Assembly (NCBI GenBank): GCA_020850455.1
Contig: JADZEQ010000010.1
Coordinates: 62,001 to 126,000, forward strand
Reading direction: 5' to 3'
DNA length: 64,000 nucleotides
Source: Sphingomonadaceae bacterium
GTDB taxonomy: Bacteria; Pseudomonadota; Alphaproteobacteria; Sphingomonadales; Sphingomonadaceae
Shown here: in pieces, positions 43,310 to 52,508 of the stretch
How the letters are laid out: each line of letters starts with the position of its first letter
Numbering within the stretch: the first letter of the stretch is position 1
Notes under the pieces: model-generated
What the model saw: the letters and a program-made list of their open reading frames with translations, nothing else
Told to the model about the DNA's origin: nothing
Databases searched by the model: none
Made by a program: the position numbers and the translations under genes

Positions 43310-46135
43310 ATGCGCAAGCTCACCCGCCTTTGTTCGTTGGTCATGGCCCTGTGGGCTGCGGCGCTGCCGGGGATTATCCCCGGCGGCGTTGACGCATCTG
43401 TGGCGCATGCACAAAGCAGCGGACAATGGACACCAACTGCCGAAGAACAATGGCTTTTTGAGCTGCGCACCAGCCGGTATCGCATCGGCGATGGTGTGCG
43501 CGGCTATGCCAATGGTGACAAAAGCTGCGTCATTTTTACCGATGTCGTCCAGCAGCTCGACCTGCCGATCCGCATCAATGAACAGTTGCGCCGCGCAACT
43601 GGCTGGGCATTTGACGAACGGCGCACGCTGACCATCGATCGGGAGGCTGGTCGGGTAACGCTCGCCAGTTCCAGCCGCGCGCTGCGCCCTGTCGAAATCC
43701 TCGATACGCCAGAGGGGTGGTGCGTCGATGCGGCATCCTTGGGCGAATGGCTGGGCGTTACGATGCGCGCGGACACCGCCAATTCGGTGCTCAGCCTCAG
43801 TTCTGAAAGCCCGCTCCCCTTTGAACGTGCGGCGCAACGGCGCGAGCGCGCAGCCAATGCGCGCCCCGATGCGCCATTTTCGCTGGCCGATTTGCCGCAA
43901 GCCCGCCGACCCTATGCAATGTGGCAGACCCCGGCGGTGGATGTCGTCGCTTCGGTCAATTATATTCGCGATGCCGGCGCTGGAACCAGCCGCTTGCAGC
44001 GCCGTTATGAACTTTTTGCCGCGGGTGAGATGTTCGGCGCATCCTTTGACGCGCGGCTGGCCAGCGATGATCGCGGGATTCCGCAAAGCTTGCGCATGCG
44101 GCTCTATCGTTCTGACCCGTCGGGGCAGCTGTTCGGCCCGTTACAGGCAACCCATGTGGCGGTTGGCGACATCAACGGTATGACGTCGCCCATCGGCAGC
44201 CAGCCGGTGCCCGGCCGCGGCGCGATGGTCACCAACCGTCCGCTCGACCTGCCCGATGGTTTCGACCGCATCACCTTTCGCGGCGATTTGCCGAGCGGCT
44301 GGGATGCCGAACTATACCGCAATGGTCAGCTGATCGGCTTTGCCGAACAAGGGGCCGATGGGCGTTATCAATTCACCGATGTCCGCCTGCAATTTGGGGC
44401 GAACCAGTTTGAGATTGTCCTCTACGGCCCGCAGGGTCAGGTGCGCCGCGAAGTGCGCAATATCCCCGTTGGGATAGACGCCATCCCGGCGGGAAAAACT
44501 TATTATTGGGCCGGGGTCTTGCAGGAAGATCATGACCTCATCACCCTGTTCGACCGCAATATGCCGCGCCCGTTCCGACGCGGGTGGCGATATATGTTCG
44601 GCATTGAACATGGCATCGACCGCCGGACGACGGTCGGCGGATGGCTGACCAATTTGATGATTGAAAACCGCCGCTATTCGATGGTGGAGGCTTCGGTGCG
44701 GCGTGCAATTGGCCCCACCTTGGTCGAATTGACCGGCAGCGCGCAAAATGGCGGCGGCACTGCGGCACGCATCGCCATGTTGGCGACGCTGGGCAATAGT
44801 GGTTCGATCCAGTTTGAAAGCGTACGTGCCTTTGGCGGCTATCGTTCGGACCGTATCGCCCAGGGGGTGACCGGCCTGTCGGTCATCAGCCTTGACCATG
44901 TTTTGCGTTTTGGCAGCACCGCTTTGCCCATCCATGTAGAGGCGAATTGGCGCGAACGTGCCGATGGCAGCAACCGGGCGCAGGTTGGAACCCGCATTTC
45001 CGGCAATTGGCGTAATATTTCGTTAACCGGTCAAATCGACTGGACCAAAAATTATGCCGCAGGCTTTGGTGCGGACCCTGCCAGCGTCAACGCCGCCTTG
45101 CTTGTGAACGCGCGTTTTGGCCGTTTGCGCCTGCGGGGGGAGGCGCGCATGGCCGTCGCCGGGCCATCGGATAATGACGAAGTGGCGCTGACCGCCGAAT
45201 GGAACCAGTCCGAACGCAGCGATTGGCGGGTGGAACTGGGTTATCAGGCAGCCGTCGGGCGCGCGCGCGTCGGTGTTGGCTATACGCGGCGTTTTGACCG
45301 GCTGGCGTTAGGCGGTGTCATCGAAGCCGCCAGCGATGGTTCGGTTGCCGCATCGCTCAACCTCAGCTTTGCATTCGGCCCCGATCCGCGCGGCGGCGGC
45401 ATCCGCTTTGCGCGGGAGCGATTGGCCGCACAGGGGCAGGCGCTGGCCGAAGTTTTCTACGATAATAATGGTGACGGGCATCGGCAGGCCAATGAACCGC
45501 TGGCAGAGGGGGTTACGATTACCGCGGGCAATGCGGTTGCCGAAGCGCCGACCGGTGCGGATGGTCAGGCGATTGTCGATGCGCTGGTGCCGTTCCGCCC
45601 GATTTTGATCGGGATCGACGAATCCAGCCTGCCCGACCCGCTGATTCGACCCGCACTGCCCGGCGTTGTCGTCACGCCCCGACCCGGCGTCGCGACGCGG
45701 GTCGAATTGCCACTGACGCAAGCGGGCGAAGTGGATGGCAGTTTGGTGCGTGAAGGGGGTTCGGGGATCGAGGGGGTCGATCTGGAACTGGTTGACGCGC
45801 AAAATATTGTACGCGCGCATGCCCGCACCGACTATGATGGATATTTTCTTTTAGAATCCGTGCCTTATGGGCGTTATACGCTGCGCATCGCCGCGCTGTC
45901 GGCGCAGGTTTTGGCGGTCGATGCGCGGCTGACATCGCTGAGTGTTGATGCGGATAATCCACGCGTCAATTTGGGCGGGTTGCGCCTGCATGCACGCGCT
46001 AGCTTGGCGCGTGCACCGCCGCAGGGGGATGCAGGGGCAGCACCACAGGATGGCCATAGTGCAACGACGACAGCGGCTGCGGCGACAGCTACGCCGGTCG
46101 ATGCTGCTGTGACGAATATGCGCGATAGCCATTAG
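43310..46135 (+). CDS. Atypical outer-membrane usher with C-terminal Ig-like repeat modules
   Basis: A 941-residue exported protein. After the signal peptide (SVAHAQ) comes an N-terminal domain with two cysteines (KSCVIFTDVVQQL, EGWCVDAAS), then barrel-like strands. Residues about 320-390 have the usher segment PSGWDAELYRNGQLIGFAEQ and GANQFEIVLYGPQGQVRREV. After the barrel, an SdrD_B-like module (AEVFYDNNGDGHRQANEPLA) and a carboxypeptidase-regulatory-like module (GSGIEGVDLELVDAQNIVRA...YDGYFLLESVPYGRYTLRI) follow, ending in an Ala/Thr-rich tail. Classical FimD/PapC ushers lack these modules. It would export DUF4402 subunits; this is inferred from context and weak similarity. GTG 43307 is an alternative start. 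Confidence 0.7.
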   Translation: MRKLTRLCSLVMALWAAALPGIIPGGVDASVAHAQSSGQWTPTAEEQWLFELRTSRYRIGDGVRGYANGDKSCVIFTDVVQQLDLPIRINEQLRRATGWAFDERRTLTIDREAGRVTLASSSRALRPVEILDTPEGWCVDAASLGEWLGVTMRADTANSVLSLSSESPLPFERAAQRRERAANARPDAPFSLADLPQARRPYAMWQTPAVDVVASVNYIRDAGAGTSRLQRRYELFAAGEMFGASFDARLASDDRGIPQSLRMRLYRSDPSGQLFGPLQATHVAVGDINGMTSPIGSQPVPGRGAMVTNRPLDLPDGFDRITFRGDLPSGWDAELYRNGQLIGFAEQGADGRYQFTDVRLQFGANQFEIVLYGPQGQVRREVRNIPVGIDAIPAGKTYYWAGVLQEDHDLITLFDRNMPRPFRRGWRYMFGIEHGIDRRTTVGGWLTNLMIENRRYSMVEASVRRAIGPTLVELTGSAQNGGGTAARIAMLATLGNSGSIQFESVRAFGGYRSDRIAQGVTGLSVISLDHVLRFGSTALPIHVEANWRERADGSNRAQVGTRISGNWRNISLTGQIDWTKNYAAGFGADPASVNAALLVNARFGRLRLRGEARMAVAGPSDNDEVALTAEWNQSERSDWRVELGYQAAVGRARVGVGYTRRFDRLALGGVIEAASDGSVAASLNLSFAFGPDPRGGGIRFARERLAAQGQALAEVFYDNNGDGHRQANEPLAEGVTITAGNAVAEAPTGADGQAIVDALVPFRPILIGIDESSLPDPLIRPALPGVVVTPRPGVATRVELPLTQAGEVDGSLVREGGSGIEGVDLELVDAQNIVRAHARTDYDGYFLLESVPYGRYTLRIAALSAQVLAVDARLTSLSVDADNPRVNLGGLRLHARASLARAPPQGDAGAAPQDGHSATTTAAAATATPVDAAVTNMRDSH

Positions 46136-46182
46136 GCGGGCCTGCGCCCAGCCCATGCCCCGCATGGATAATCCGAAAAAAA

Positions 46183-46269
46183 TGGTGCGGTCGAGAAGAC
46201 TCGAACTTCCACGGGCTTTCGCCCACAACGACCTCAACGTTGCGCGTCTACCAATTCCGCCACGACCGC
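46183..46269 (-). tRNA. tRNA-Leu (anticodon GAG)
   Basis: An 87-base class II tRNA including an encoded CCA. The acceptor stem GCGGTCG pairs with CGACCGC, followed by discriminator A. The anticodon stem CAACG/CGTTG encloses TTGAGGT, giving anticodon GAG, which reads CUC/CUU codons. A long variable arm (TGGGCGAAAGCCCGT) and the T-arm GTTCGAGTC are present. Its 3' end faces the usher gene, 48 bases away. Confidence 0.97.
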
Positions 46270-46376
46270 GACCATTTGGTGCCGACGAAGCGGCAGGCGC
46301 GGCGCTTAGCAAAGCCACCTGCCCGGCGCAAGCTGCGAAGGTGGTAAACGCATAAACGACGCGTATTTGCGCCGAT

Positions 46377-47258
46377 TTAGCGTTCAATAGCCCAGCTGGC
46401 GGTCATATTTTGTGCGCGGCGCGGGATGTCGGCGCGCGCCTCGCTGAAATTGACCTGTTCACCTGCGGGCAGGACGGCGACCGGCGGGGTAATGATCCAC
46501 TCATAGACAATATCCCCACGACCATCGCGCAATTCGGCGCGAATCGGTGGCACGCGCTGCGCCCGGTCGGTCGGGTTGATGATGCTGCCATTGGCGGCGA
46601 AATAGACGGTGCCATTGGCCAGAACGCGGTAATCCTGTGCGGCGCGCGGCAGTTCGATGACCAAATCAGGCTCATCACTCGGCCGGATAACAAAAATATC
46701 CTCCGCCCAGCGCGGCAGGCCAAAGGTGGCGATAGCACCCCATAAGGCGGCGACAGCCAGCGCAAAGCCGATGGCAAGCGCGGTCCAGAATTTGGCTGGG
46801 TTGCGCCGTGGGCGTCGTGCGCCGGGGCCAAAGGGCGGCGGCGGCAGGTCGCGCGCGCCGTCAACGTCAAAATCCTCCCCCTGCGGCAATGGCGGCGGGG
46901 TTTCGGCAAAATCAACGGCTTCGCGTGGCGCGACCAGCGCGGAAAAGGGCGGTGCCGCAATCGTCGGCGTTGCAACAGCTTCGTCTGCTGTCACTTCTGG
47001 CGCAGCGGGTGCTGTTGGCGGTGCAGCAACGACAGGAGGGGCAACGGGTGGCGGGGCAGCAACAGGTGGCGGTGCGGGGGGCACAATTTGTTCGGGCGGC
47101 GCGGGCTGTTCGGCAGCTTTTGGCGGTTCAGCAGCGATGGCGGGCGGTTGAAACCATTTATGCCCGCATGCGGCGCAATGCACCTGCCGTCCGCGCGCGC
47201 CAATGGCGCTGTCGGGCACAACATAACGCGTATGGCAGGCAGGGCAGCTCAGGATCAT
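46377..47258 (-). CDS. Zinc-ribbon DUF3426 membrane protein
   Basis: A 293-residue protein with an N-terminal MJ0042-type zinc ribbon (CPACHTRY...CAACGHKW), a long Pro/Ala-rich linker, one transmembrane helix ([20 protein letters not shown]) and a C-terminal DUF3426 domain facing the periplasm ([20 protein letters not shown]). Function unknown; the gene commonly precedes ftsEX in alphaproteobacteria, here divergently. ATG 47258 gives the usual start [15 protein letters not shown] 47276 is an alternative. Confidence 0.85.
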   Translation of the reverse strand: MILSCPACHTRYVVPDSAIGARGRQVHCAACGHKWFQPPAIAAEPPKAAEQPAPPEQIVPPAPPPVAAPPPVAPPVVAAPPTAPAAPEVTADEAVATPTIAAPPFSALVAPREAVDFAETPPPLPQGEDFDVDGARDLPPPPFGPGARRPRRNPAKFWTALAIGFALAVAALWGAIATFGLPRWAEDIFVIRPSDEPDLVIELPRAAQDYRVLANGTVYFAANGSIINPTDRAQRVPPIRAELRDGRGDIVYEWIITPPVAVLPAGEQVNFSEARADIPRRAQNMTASWAIER

Positions 47259-47432
47259 GTGCCGCCGTCTAAACACAAGCGCCCGCCACTATGCAAGCAC
47301 GACGATGCAAGCGCCACCTTGTCGTGGCGGCAAAAGCCGTGCATGAACCGCTGCCAGCCGATGCCCCCATCCCCCCCGCCGGGATGCGTTGAACCGGGCA
47401 AATAATTGCTTCTGGCGGTGTGGAGCGCAGCT

Positions 47433-48188
47433 TTGGACCATATTTCCGGCGCGCCGTCCCCCTCGGGCAAGGATCTGGTACGTTTCGACAATGTCGGGCT
47501 GCGCTATGACAATAGCGGTGAGGTGCTAAGCGATGTCAGCTTTGCACTGGCGCGCGGCGGATTTTATTTTGTGGCCGGGCCATCGGGCGCGGGCAAGACG
47601 TCACTACTCAAACTACTCTATCTTGCGCGGCGGCCATCGCGCGGCAAAATCACCATGTTCGATGCCGATGTCGGCATGTTGGAACGGCGGCGATTGCCGG
47701 GGTTTCGGCGGCGTATTGGCGTTGTATTTCAAGACTTTAGATTAATTCCCCACCTCTCCGCCTTTGATAATGTGGCGTTACCGCTGCGTATTGCGGGGCT
47801 GAACGAACAGGATATTTTGGGGCCGGTCAGCGAAATGCTCGACTGGGTAAAATTGGGGCCACGCATGCATGCGCTGCCATCCAGCCTGTCGGGCGGGGAA
47901 CAGCAGCGCGTGGCGATCGCCCGGGCGGTGATTGCGCGCCCGCTGCTGCTTATTGCCGATGAACCGACGGGCAATGTCGACCCGGACATGGCGGTGCGGT
48001 TGCTGCAATTATTTGAAGGGTTGAACAATAGCGGGACGACGGTGGTGGTGGCGACCCACGATCTTCACCTTATGAACCGTATCCCCGGCGCGCATTTGAT
48101 GCGTGTCGCCAAGGGGCGATTGGCCGACCCGACCGGCGCGCTGCGATATCCCCCGGCGAGCCGCCGGGCATCGGCGGGGCTGGCATGA
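47433..48188 (+). CDS. ftsE: Cell division ATP-binding protein FtsE
   Basis: A 251-residue ABC ATPase that with FtsX controls septal peptidoglycan hydrolases at division. Walker A GPSGAGKT (residues 49-56), Q-loop VVFQDFRLIPHLSAFDNVAL, signature LSGGEQQRVAIARAV, Walker B LLIADEPTGNVD, and the H-loop ATHDLHLM. The start is not ATG: TTG 47433 has GGAG 7 bases upstream; GTG 47418 and TTG 47406 are also in frame. It overlaps ftsX by 4 bases. Confidence 0.93.
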   Translation: MDHISGAPSPSGKDLVRFDNVGLRYDNSGEVLSDVSFALARGGFYFVAGPSGAGKTSLLKLLYLARRPSRGKITMFDADVGMLERRRLPGFRRRIGVVFQDFRLIPHLSAFDNVALPLRIAGLNEQDILGPVSEMLDWVKLGPRMHALPSSLSGGEQQRVAIARAVIARPLLLIADEPTGNVDPDMAVRLLQLFEGLNNSGTTVVVATHDLHLMNRIPGAHLMRVAKGRLADPTGALRYPPASRRASAGLA

Positions 48189-49057
48189 GCCGGGCGGAGC
48201 AAATGCCGACCCCCTTGCTCCCCGCACAGGGGCTGCGTGGGCCGGTGCCATGGATGGTGGCGGTGATGACGATGCTGGCCATGCTCGCGCTCGCGGGGGC
48301 ACTGGCGCTAACCCCGGCGGCGCGCAGCCTGTCGGGGCAGATTGTCGATCGTGTGAGCATCCAAATACCGATTGCCGACCCCTTGCAGCGGCGCATGGCG
48401 GTGCGCCAATTGCGCGAAAATCTGACCGATGCCCCCTATGTTCGCGATGTGCGGGTGCTGAGCGAAAGCGAATTGCGCGCCATGGCCGATCAATGGTTGG
48501 GCGACGTGGGGGAGGATGCGGCGCTGACCCTGCCCGCGATCATAGATGTCGATTTGGTATCGGCAGATGGCTATGATCGGCTGGTGCGCGATGTTCGACA
48601 GATTTCAGCCGATGCCGAAGTGGTGCCGCATGCAACCTATCTTGGGCCGGTTGCATCGCTGATGCGCTCGCTCGGCTGGATTGCCGCGGCCATCGCATTG
48701 CTGACCGCGCTGGTTGCCGGCGCGATTGCCGTCTTGTCGGCGCGCAGCCGGCTGGAGGGGGAGCGCGATACCATCGATATTCTGCACCTTGTCGGCGCAA
48801 CCGATGTCCAGATTGCCCGCATGTTTCAACGCCAGGTCGCGCGCGATACAATTTGGGGGGTGACAATCGGCGGTGGCACGGGGTTGCTGCTTACCTTGCT
48901 CTTATTCTGGCAGTTGCGCGGGGTGGCGAGCGGCTTGGCAGCGGGTGGCTCGGCATGGTCGATGCTGCTTTTGCTGCTCATTCCGCCGATCATTCTTGCC
49001 ATAGCGGTTTTTTCGGCGCGCCGCGCGGTGCTGACCGCGCTGGGGAATATGTTGTGA
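48185..49057 (+). CDS. ftsX: Cell division protein FtsX
   Basis: A 290-residue membrane partner of FtsE with four predicted transmembrane helices: one near residue 30, one near 165-185 (LGWIAAAIALLTALVAGAIA) and two near the C-terminus. The large periplasmic loop between TM1 and TM2 is where FtsX contacts septal activators. DTIDILHLVGATDVQIARMF is the family's cytoplasmic coupling segment. Overlaps both neighbours by 4 bases. Confidence 0.92.
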   Translation: MSRAEQMPTPLLPAQGLRGPVPWMVAVMTMLAMLALAGALALTPAARSLSGQIVDRVSIQIPIADPLQRRMAVRQLRENLTDAPYVRDVRVLSESELRAMADQWLGDVGEDAALTLPAIIDVDLVSADGYDRLVRDVRQISADAEVVPHATYLGPVASLMRSLGWIAAAIALLTALVAGAIAVLSARSRLEGERDTIDILHLVGATDVQIARMFQRQVARDTIWGVTIGGGTGLLLTLLLFWQLRGVASGLAAGGSAWSMLLLLLIPPIILAIAVFSARRAVLTALGNML

Positions 49058-49596
49058 AACGGCGGATTGCATGGCGTTTGGGTTCGGCGCTGCTGCTTGC
49101 ATGGTTGCTCGGCTTTATCTGGTTTGCGCTTTTTTTGCCGCAACCTCTGGGTGATTGGCGCACCGATGGCGTTGTCGTGCTGACCGGCGGCCCGCACCGT
49201 ATCGACCGCGGGTTGGACTTGCTGGAAAAGGGTCAGGCGCAACGGATGCTGATTTCGGGGGTGGACCGCAGCGTTACCGCCGCCGCGCTCGCCCAAACAT
49301 ATCACCGGCCGCGTGCGCTCTTTGATTGTTGCGTCGTCTTGGGGCGGGAGGCAGCGGATACGCGCGGTAATGGGCAGGAAGTGGCGGCATGGGTGCGCCG
49401 CCGTGGCTATCATTCGATCCGCCTTGTCACCACCGACTGGCATATGCGCCGCGCGCGCTTTGAATTGCAGCAAAGCCTGCCTGCGGATGTCATTGTCGTC
49501 GCGGACGCCGTGCCGTCACGCCCGCGATTTCAAACCTTGCTGCGCGAATATAATAAATTGCTGCTGCGCATCGCCGGTTCCGTGGTCGGATTATAG
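49054..49596 (+). CDS. YdcF/SanA-like DUF218 protein
   Basis: A 180-residue membrane-anchored protein. An N-terminal transmembrane helix (LLLAWLLGFIWFALFL) is followed by a DUF218 domain: DGVVVLTGGPHRIDRGLDLL, RMLISGVD, and VTTDWHMRRARFELQ. Relatives (ElyC, SanA) take part in envelope and lipid-carrier homeostasis. The start is GTG 49054 in a GTGA overlap with ftsX. It sits between ftsX and plsC, consistent with an envelope role. Confidence 0.85.
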   Translation: MKRRIAWRLGSALLLAWLLGFIWFALFLPQPLGDWRTDGVVVLTGGPHRIDRGLDLLEKGQAQRMLISGVDRSVTAAALAQTYHRPRALFDCCVVLGREAADTRGNGQEVAAWVRRRGYHSIRLVTTDWHMRRARFELQQSLPADVIVVADAVPSRPRFQTLLREYNKLLLRIAGSVVGL

Positions 49597-49608
49597 GGTC
49601 AACGCCGC

Positions 49609-50328
49609 GTGCAACAGCTTTTCCCGTTGATTTCTGCCATGCGCACCTTGGTATGGAGCCTGTTTTTCTACACCGGCAGCCTGATATTGGTGGTGCTGGC
49701 GGCAATTTTTGCACCCTTTTCGCTGGGTGCGCTTATCCGTATCACGCGTTGGTGGAGCCGGTGGCATCGTGGCTGCGCAAGGGTAATTCTGGGCCAGCAG
49801 ATCCGCGTCGAAGGTGCGCTGCCAAGCGGCGCGGCGTTCATCATCATGAAGCATGAAGCGATGTTTGAAACCATCGACATGCCGGTGCTGTTCCATCTGC
49901 CGGTGGTATTTGCCAAGGCAGAATTGTTCGAAATCCCCCTGTGGGGGCGGTTGGCCCGCCGTTACGGCCTGTTGCCCATCGAACGTAGCGCGGGGGCCAA
50001 GGCATTGCGGAACATGCGGGCCAGCGCGCTCGACGTCATGGCAAAGGGCAGGCCGCTGATCCTTTTTCCAGAGGGGACGCGCGTGCCCCATGGCGAAAGC
50101 CCCTCCATCCGCAGCGGATTTGCCGGGCTATATGCGCTATTGGGGGTGGATGTGACCCCGATCGCGGTCAACAGCGGTGCATTGCGCCATGCGCGCTGGC
50201 GCTGGATACGCCTGCCGGGCACCATATCCTATCTGGTCGGTGCCAATATCCCCGCCGGATTACCGCGTGCCGAGGCAGAAGGCTTGGCGCATCGGGCGAT
50301 TAATGCGCTGAACGGGCCAGTAAATTAG
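49609..50328 (+). CDS. plsC: 1-acyl-sn-glycerol-3-phosphate acyltransferase
   Basis: A 239-residue membrane acyltransferase making phosphatidic acid for phospholipids. The N-terminal hydrophobic segment is SLILVVLAAIFAPF. Motif I reads KHEAMFETID, i.e. H-x4-E in place of the usual H-x4-D; motif III is FPEGTR. The E variant is known in related proteins and need not abolish activity. Start GTG 49609 (AGGG upstream) or ATG 49639. Its stop overlaps the convergent tyrA stop by 4 bases. Confidence 0.9.
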   Translation: MQQLFPLISAMRTLVWSLFFYTGSLILVVLAAIFAPFSLGALIRITRWWSRWHRGCARVILGQQIRVEGALPSGAAFIIMKHEAMFETIDMPVLFHLPVVFAKAELFEIPLWGRLARRYGLLPIERSAGAKALRNMRASALDVMAKGRPLILFPEGTRVPHGESPSIRSGFAGLYALLGVDVTPIAVNSGALRHARWRWIRLPGTISYLVGANIPAGLPRAEAEGLAHRAINALNGPVN

Positions 50329-51251
50329 TCGTGGCGGCGGCCAAAATCGGGCGCAGCATCATCCTGCCCCTCTTGGATGATGCTTTGGCGGATCGCGCGG
50401 GTGCGGGTGAAATGGTCGAACAAGGCATCGCCATCACCAATGCGGATGGCGCGCTGTAATGCGGTCAGATCCTCGGTAAATCGTTGCAGCATCGTCAAAA
50501 CTGCATCGCGATTATGCAGGAAAACGTCGCGCCACATGGTGGGGTCGGATGCGGCGATCCGGGTAAAATCGCGAAATCCCCCGGCAGAATATTTGATGAC
50601 CTCGCCCTCACTCACTTGTTCGAGGTCGGACGCGGTGCCGACAATCGTATAAGCGATTAAGTGGGGCAAATGGCTGGTGACCGCGAGCACCATGTCATGG
50701 TGTGCGGCATCCATAAGTTCGACATGCGCACCGAGCGCGCGCCAAAAATCGCTGACCAATGCCACCGCCGCCGCGCGGGCATCGGCGGGCGGGGTTAAAA
50801 TGCACCAGCGCTGGTGGAACAAGCTGGCAAAGCCAGCTTCCGGGCCGCTTTTTTCGGTCCCGGCGACGGGGTGGGCGGGGATGACGTCATGCTGTGGCAG
50901 CGCGGCCTGCAATTGCGCGAGCACGCTCGCCTTGGATGACCCGACATCGGAAATAATCGCATGGGGCGGGATATCCGCCGCAATGGCGCGCGCCGCATCC
51001 CCCATCGCACCAACCGGCACGCACAGCAGCACCAAATCTGCGTCCGCGACCGCCGCCGCTGGCGTATCGTGCAATTGATCGCACAGGTGGATCGCCGCGC
51101 AACGTGCGCGCACGTCGGCATCAGCGTCAAAACCGCTGACGATCACGTCGGGCAGGTGGGCGGCAATCGCCCGCGCCAGCGATGATCCGAGCAGCCCCAG
51201 CCCAATAATGGCAACGCGTTCGGGCGCTAAATGGGTGCCGGGCGCGGTCAT
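50325..51251 (-). CDS. Prephenate/arogenate dehydrogenase
   Basis: A 308-residue NAD(P)-dependent dehydrogenase for tyrosine synthesis (TyrA/TyrC type). It has the nucleotide-binding VAIIGLGLLGSSLARAI, the VLLCVPVG segment, and the substrate region PAHPVAGTEKSGPEAGFASL with the conserved His and Arg-rich tail SAGGFRDFTRIAASDPTMW. Whether prephenate or arogenate is used cannot be told. ATG 51251 starts 16 bases after the hisC stop, so the two form an operon. Confidence 0.92.
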   Translation of the reverse strand: MTAPGTHLAPERVAIIGLGLLGSSLARAIAAHLPDVIVSGFDADADVRARCAAIHLCDQLHDTPAAAVADADLVLLCVPVGAMGDAARAIAADIPPHAIISDVGSSKASVLAQLQAALPQHDVIPAHPVAGTEKSGPEAGFASLFHQRWCILTPPADARAAAVALVSDFWRALGAHVELMDAAHHDMVLAVTSHLPHLIAYTIVGTASDLEQVSEGEVIKYSAGGFRDFTRIAASDPTMWRDVFLHNRDAVLTMLQRFTEDLTALQRAIRIGDGDALFDHFTRTRAIRQSIIQEGQDDAAPDFGRRHD

Positions 51252-51267
51252 CGGGCGCGATTTTGAA

Positions 51268-52380
51268 TCATTCGCCGGTGACAATCCGCCGCAGTGCGGC
51301 GGCAAGGCCCTGCATTTCCTCCGCAGTGCCAATGGAAATGCGCAGCGCGTGGGGCAGGCCCTGGTTGGGCAGCCAGCGCGTCATAAATCCTGCCATGGCC
51401 AGCGCCTTATAGGCGTCTTCGGCGCTCAGCGCGCCTTCAAACAGGATCAGCAGGAAATTGGTCGCCGATGGGACGACGCTGATTCCATGATTGCCCAGCC
51501 CCTCGACTTCCTTGGTCAGCCATTGGCGCCAATGGGCGTTATGTGTGCGGCTTTGGTCCACAAAAGCCTTGTCGGCCAAGGCGGCAAGCGCCGCGCGTTG
51601 CCCGGCATTGGTGACGTTGAACGGGGCACGGATGCGGTGCAGTGCATCGATAATCGCGGGCGCTGCATAGCCCCAGCCGATACGTTCGGCGGCAAGGCCA
51701 TAGATTTTGGAAAAGGTGCGGGTGACGAATATGTTGTTCGCGCCCCGGGCAATTGCGATGCCGCCATCATCCTCCCCCGGTTCGAGATATTCGGCATAGG
51801 CCTGATCGAGCACCAGCAAAATGTCGCTGCGCATTCCGCTATGGAGCCGCGCCACCTCTGCCGCTGTCATCAGCGTGCCGGTCGGGTTATTGGGGTTGGC
51901 GACATAAATGACGCGCGTTTTTTCGGTAATCGCCGCCAAAATGGCATCGACATCGGTGCCATAAGCGGCATCGGGCGCGATAACCGGGGTCGCGCCAACG
52001 CGCCGCGCGGCAATATCATAAACCGCAAAGCCATAGCGGACATAGATTATTTCATCGCCCGGCCCCGCAAAAGCCCCCGCCGCAAGGTGGAGCAATTCGT
52101 CCGAGCCTGTGCCACAGATAATCCGCGCCGGGTCCAGTCCATGCGCATCCGCCAGCGCTTCGCGCAGCGCCGTCGATGACGGGTCGGGGTAGCGCGACAG
52201 GTCGCGTGCCAGCACAAAGGCATCGCGCGCCTGTGGGCTGCACCCCAGCGGATTTTCATTTGAGGATAGTTTTGCGACCGGGCGGCCATCATCCCCGCTG
52301 GCGCGGCCGGGGACATAGGGGGCGATGCCCATCACCCATGCATTGGGTTGCGGGCCATTTTCTTGGGGAGAGTTGGTCAT
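51268..52380 (-). CDS. hisC: Histidinol-phosphate/aromatic aminotransferase
   Basis: A 370-residue fold-type I PLP enzyme. Features: [31 protein letters not shown], the PLP lysine in [17 protein letters not shown], and the C-terminal [13 protein letters not shown]. It matches HisC; because it is coupled to the prephenate/arogenate dehydrogenase it may also transaminate aromatic keto acids, as in other alphaproteobacteria. Start ATG 52380 or 52395; neither has a strong ribosome site. Divergent from metX. Confidence 0.91.
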   Translation of the reverse strand: MTNSPQENGPQPNAWVMGIAPYVPGRASGDDGRPVAKLSSNENPLGCSPQARDAFVLARDLSRYPDPSSTALREALADAHGLDPARIICGTGSDELLHLAAGAFAGPGDEIIYVRYGFAVYDIAARRVGATPVIAPDAAYGTDVDAILAAITEKTRVIYVANPNNPTGTLMTAAEVARLHSGMRSDILLVLDQAYAEYLEPGEDDGGIAIARGANNIFVTRTFSKIYGLAAERIGWGYAAPAIIDALHRIRAPFNVTNAGQRAALAALADKAFVDQSRTHNAHWRQWLTKEVEGLGNHGISVVPSATNFLLILFEGALSAEDAYKALAMAGFMTRWLPNQGLPHALRISIGTAEEMQGLAAALRRIVTGE

Positions 52381-52508
52381 AATGGCATGGCGCATAGTCT
52401 TTTCATGGGAATGCGGCAAGCGGGGGGCATGCAGTAACGGCAAGCATGTTGTATGGCGGCCATCACCCCCTTGCCGATATGGCGGCTTGCCCCTATCCAC
52501 CCGCAGCG

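Noticed and set aside
41500-46376. Integrated island bounded by tRNA att repeats
   Set aside because: No direct repeat of the tRNA 3' end near parB and no integrase or transposase; gene context alone is not enough.
52381-52508. SAM-responsive riboswitch before metX
   Set aside because: Only 128 bases between divergent genes; no SAM-II-like pseudoknot core or other recognisable aptamer was seen.
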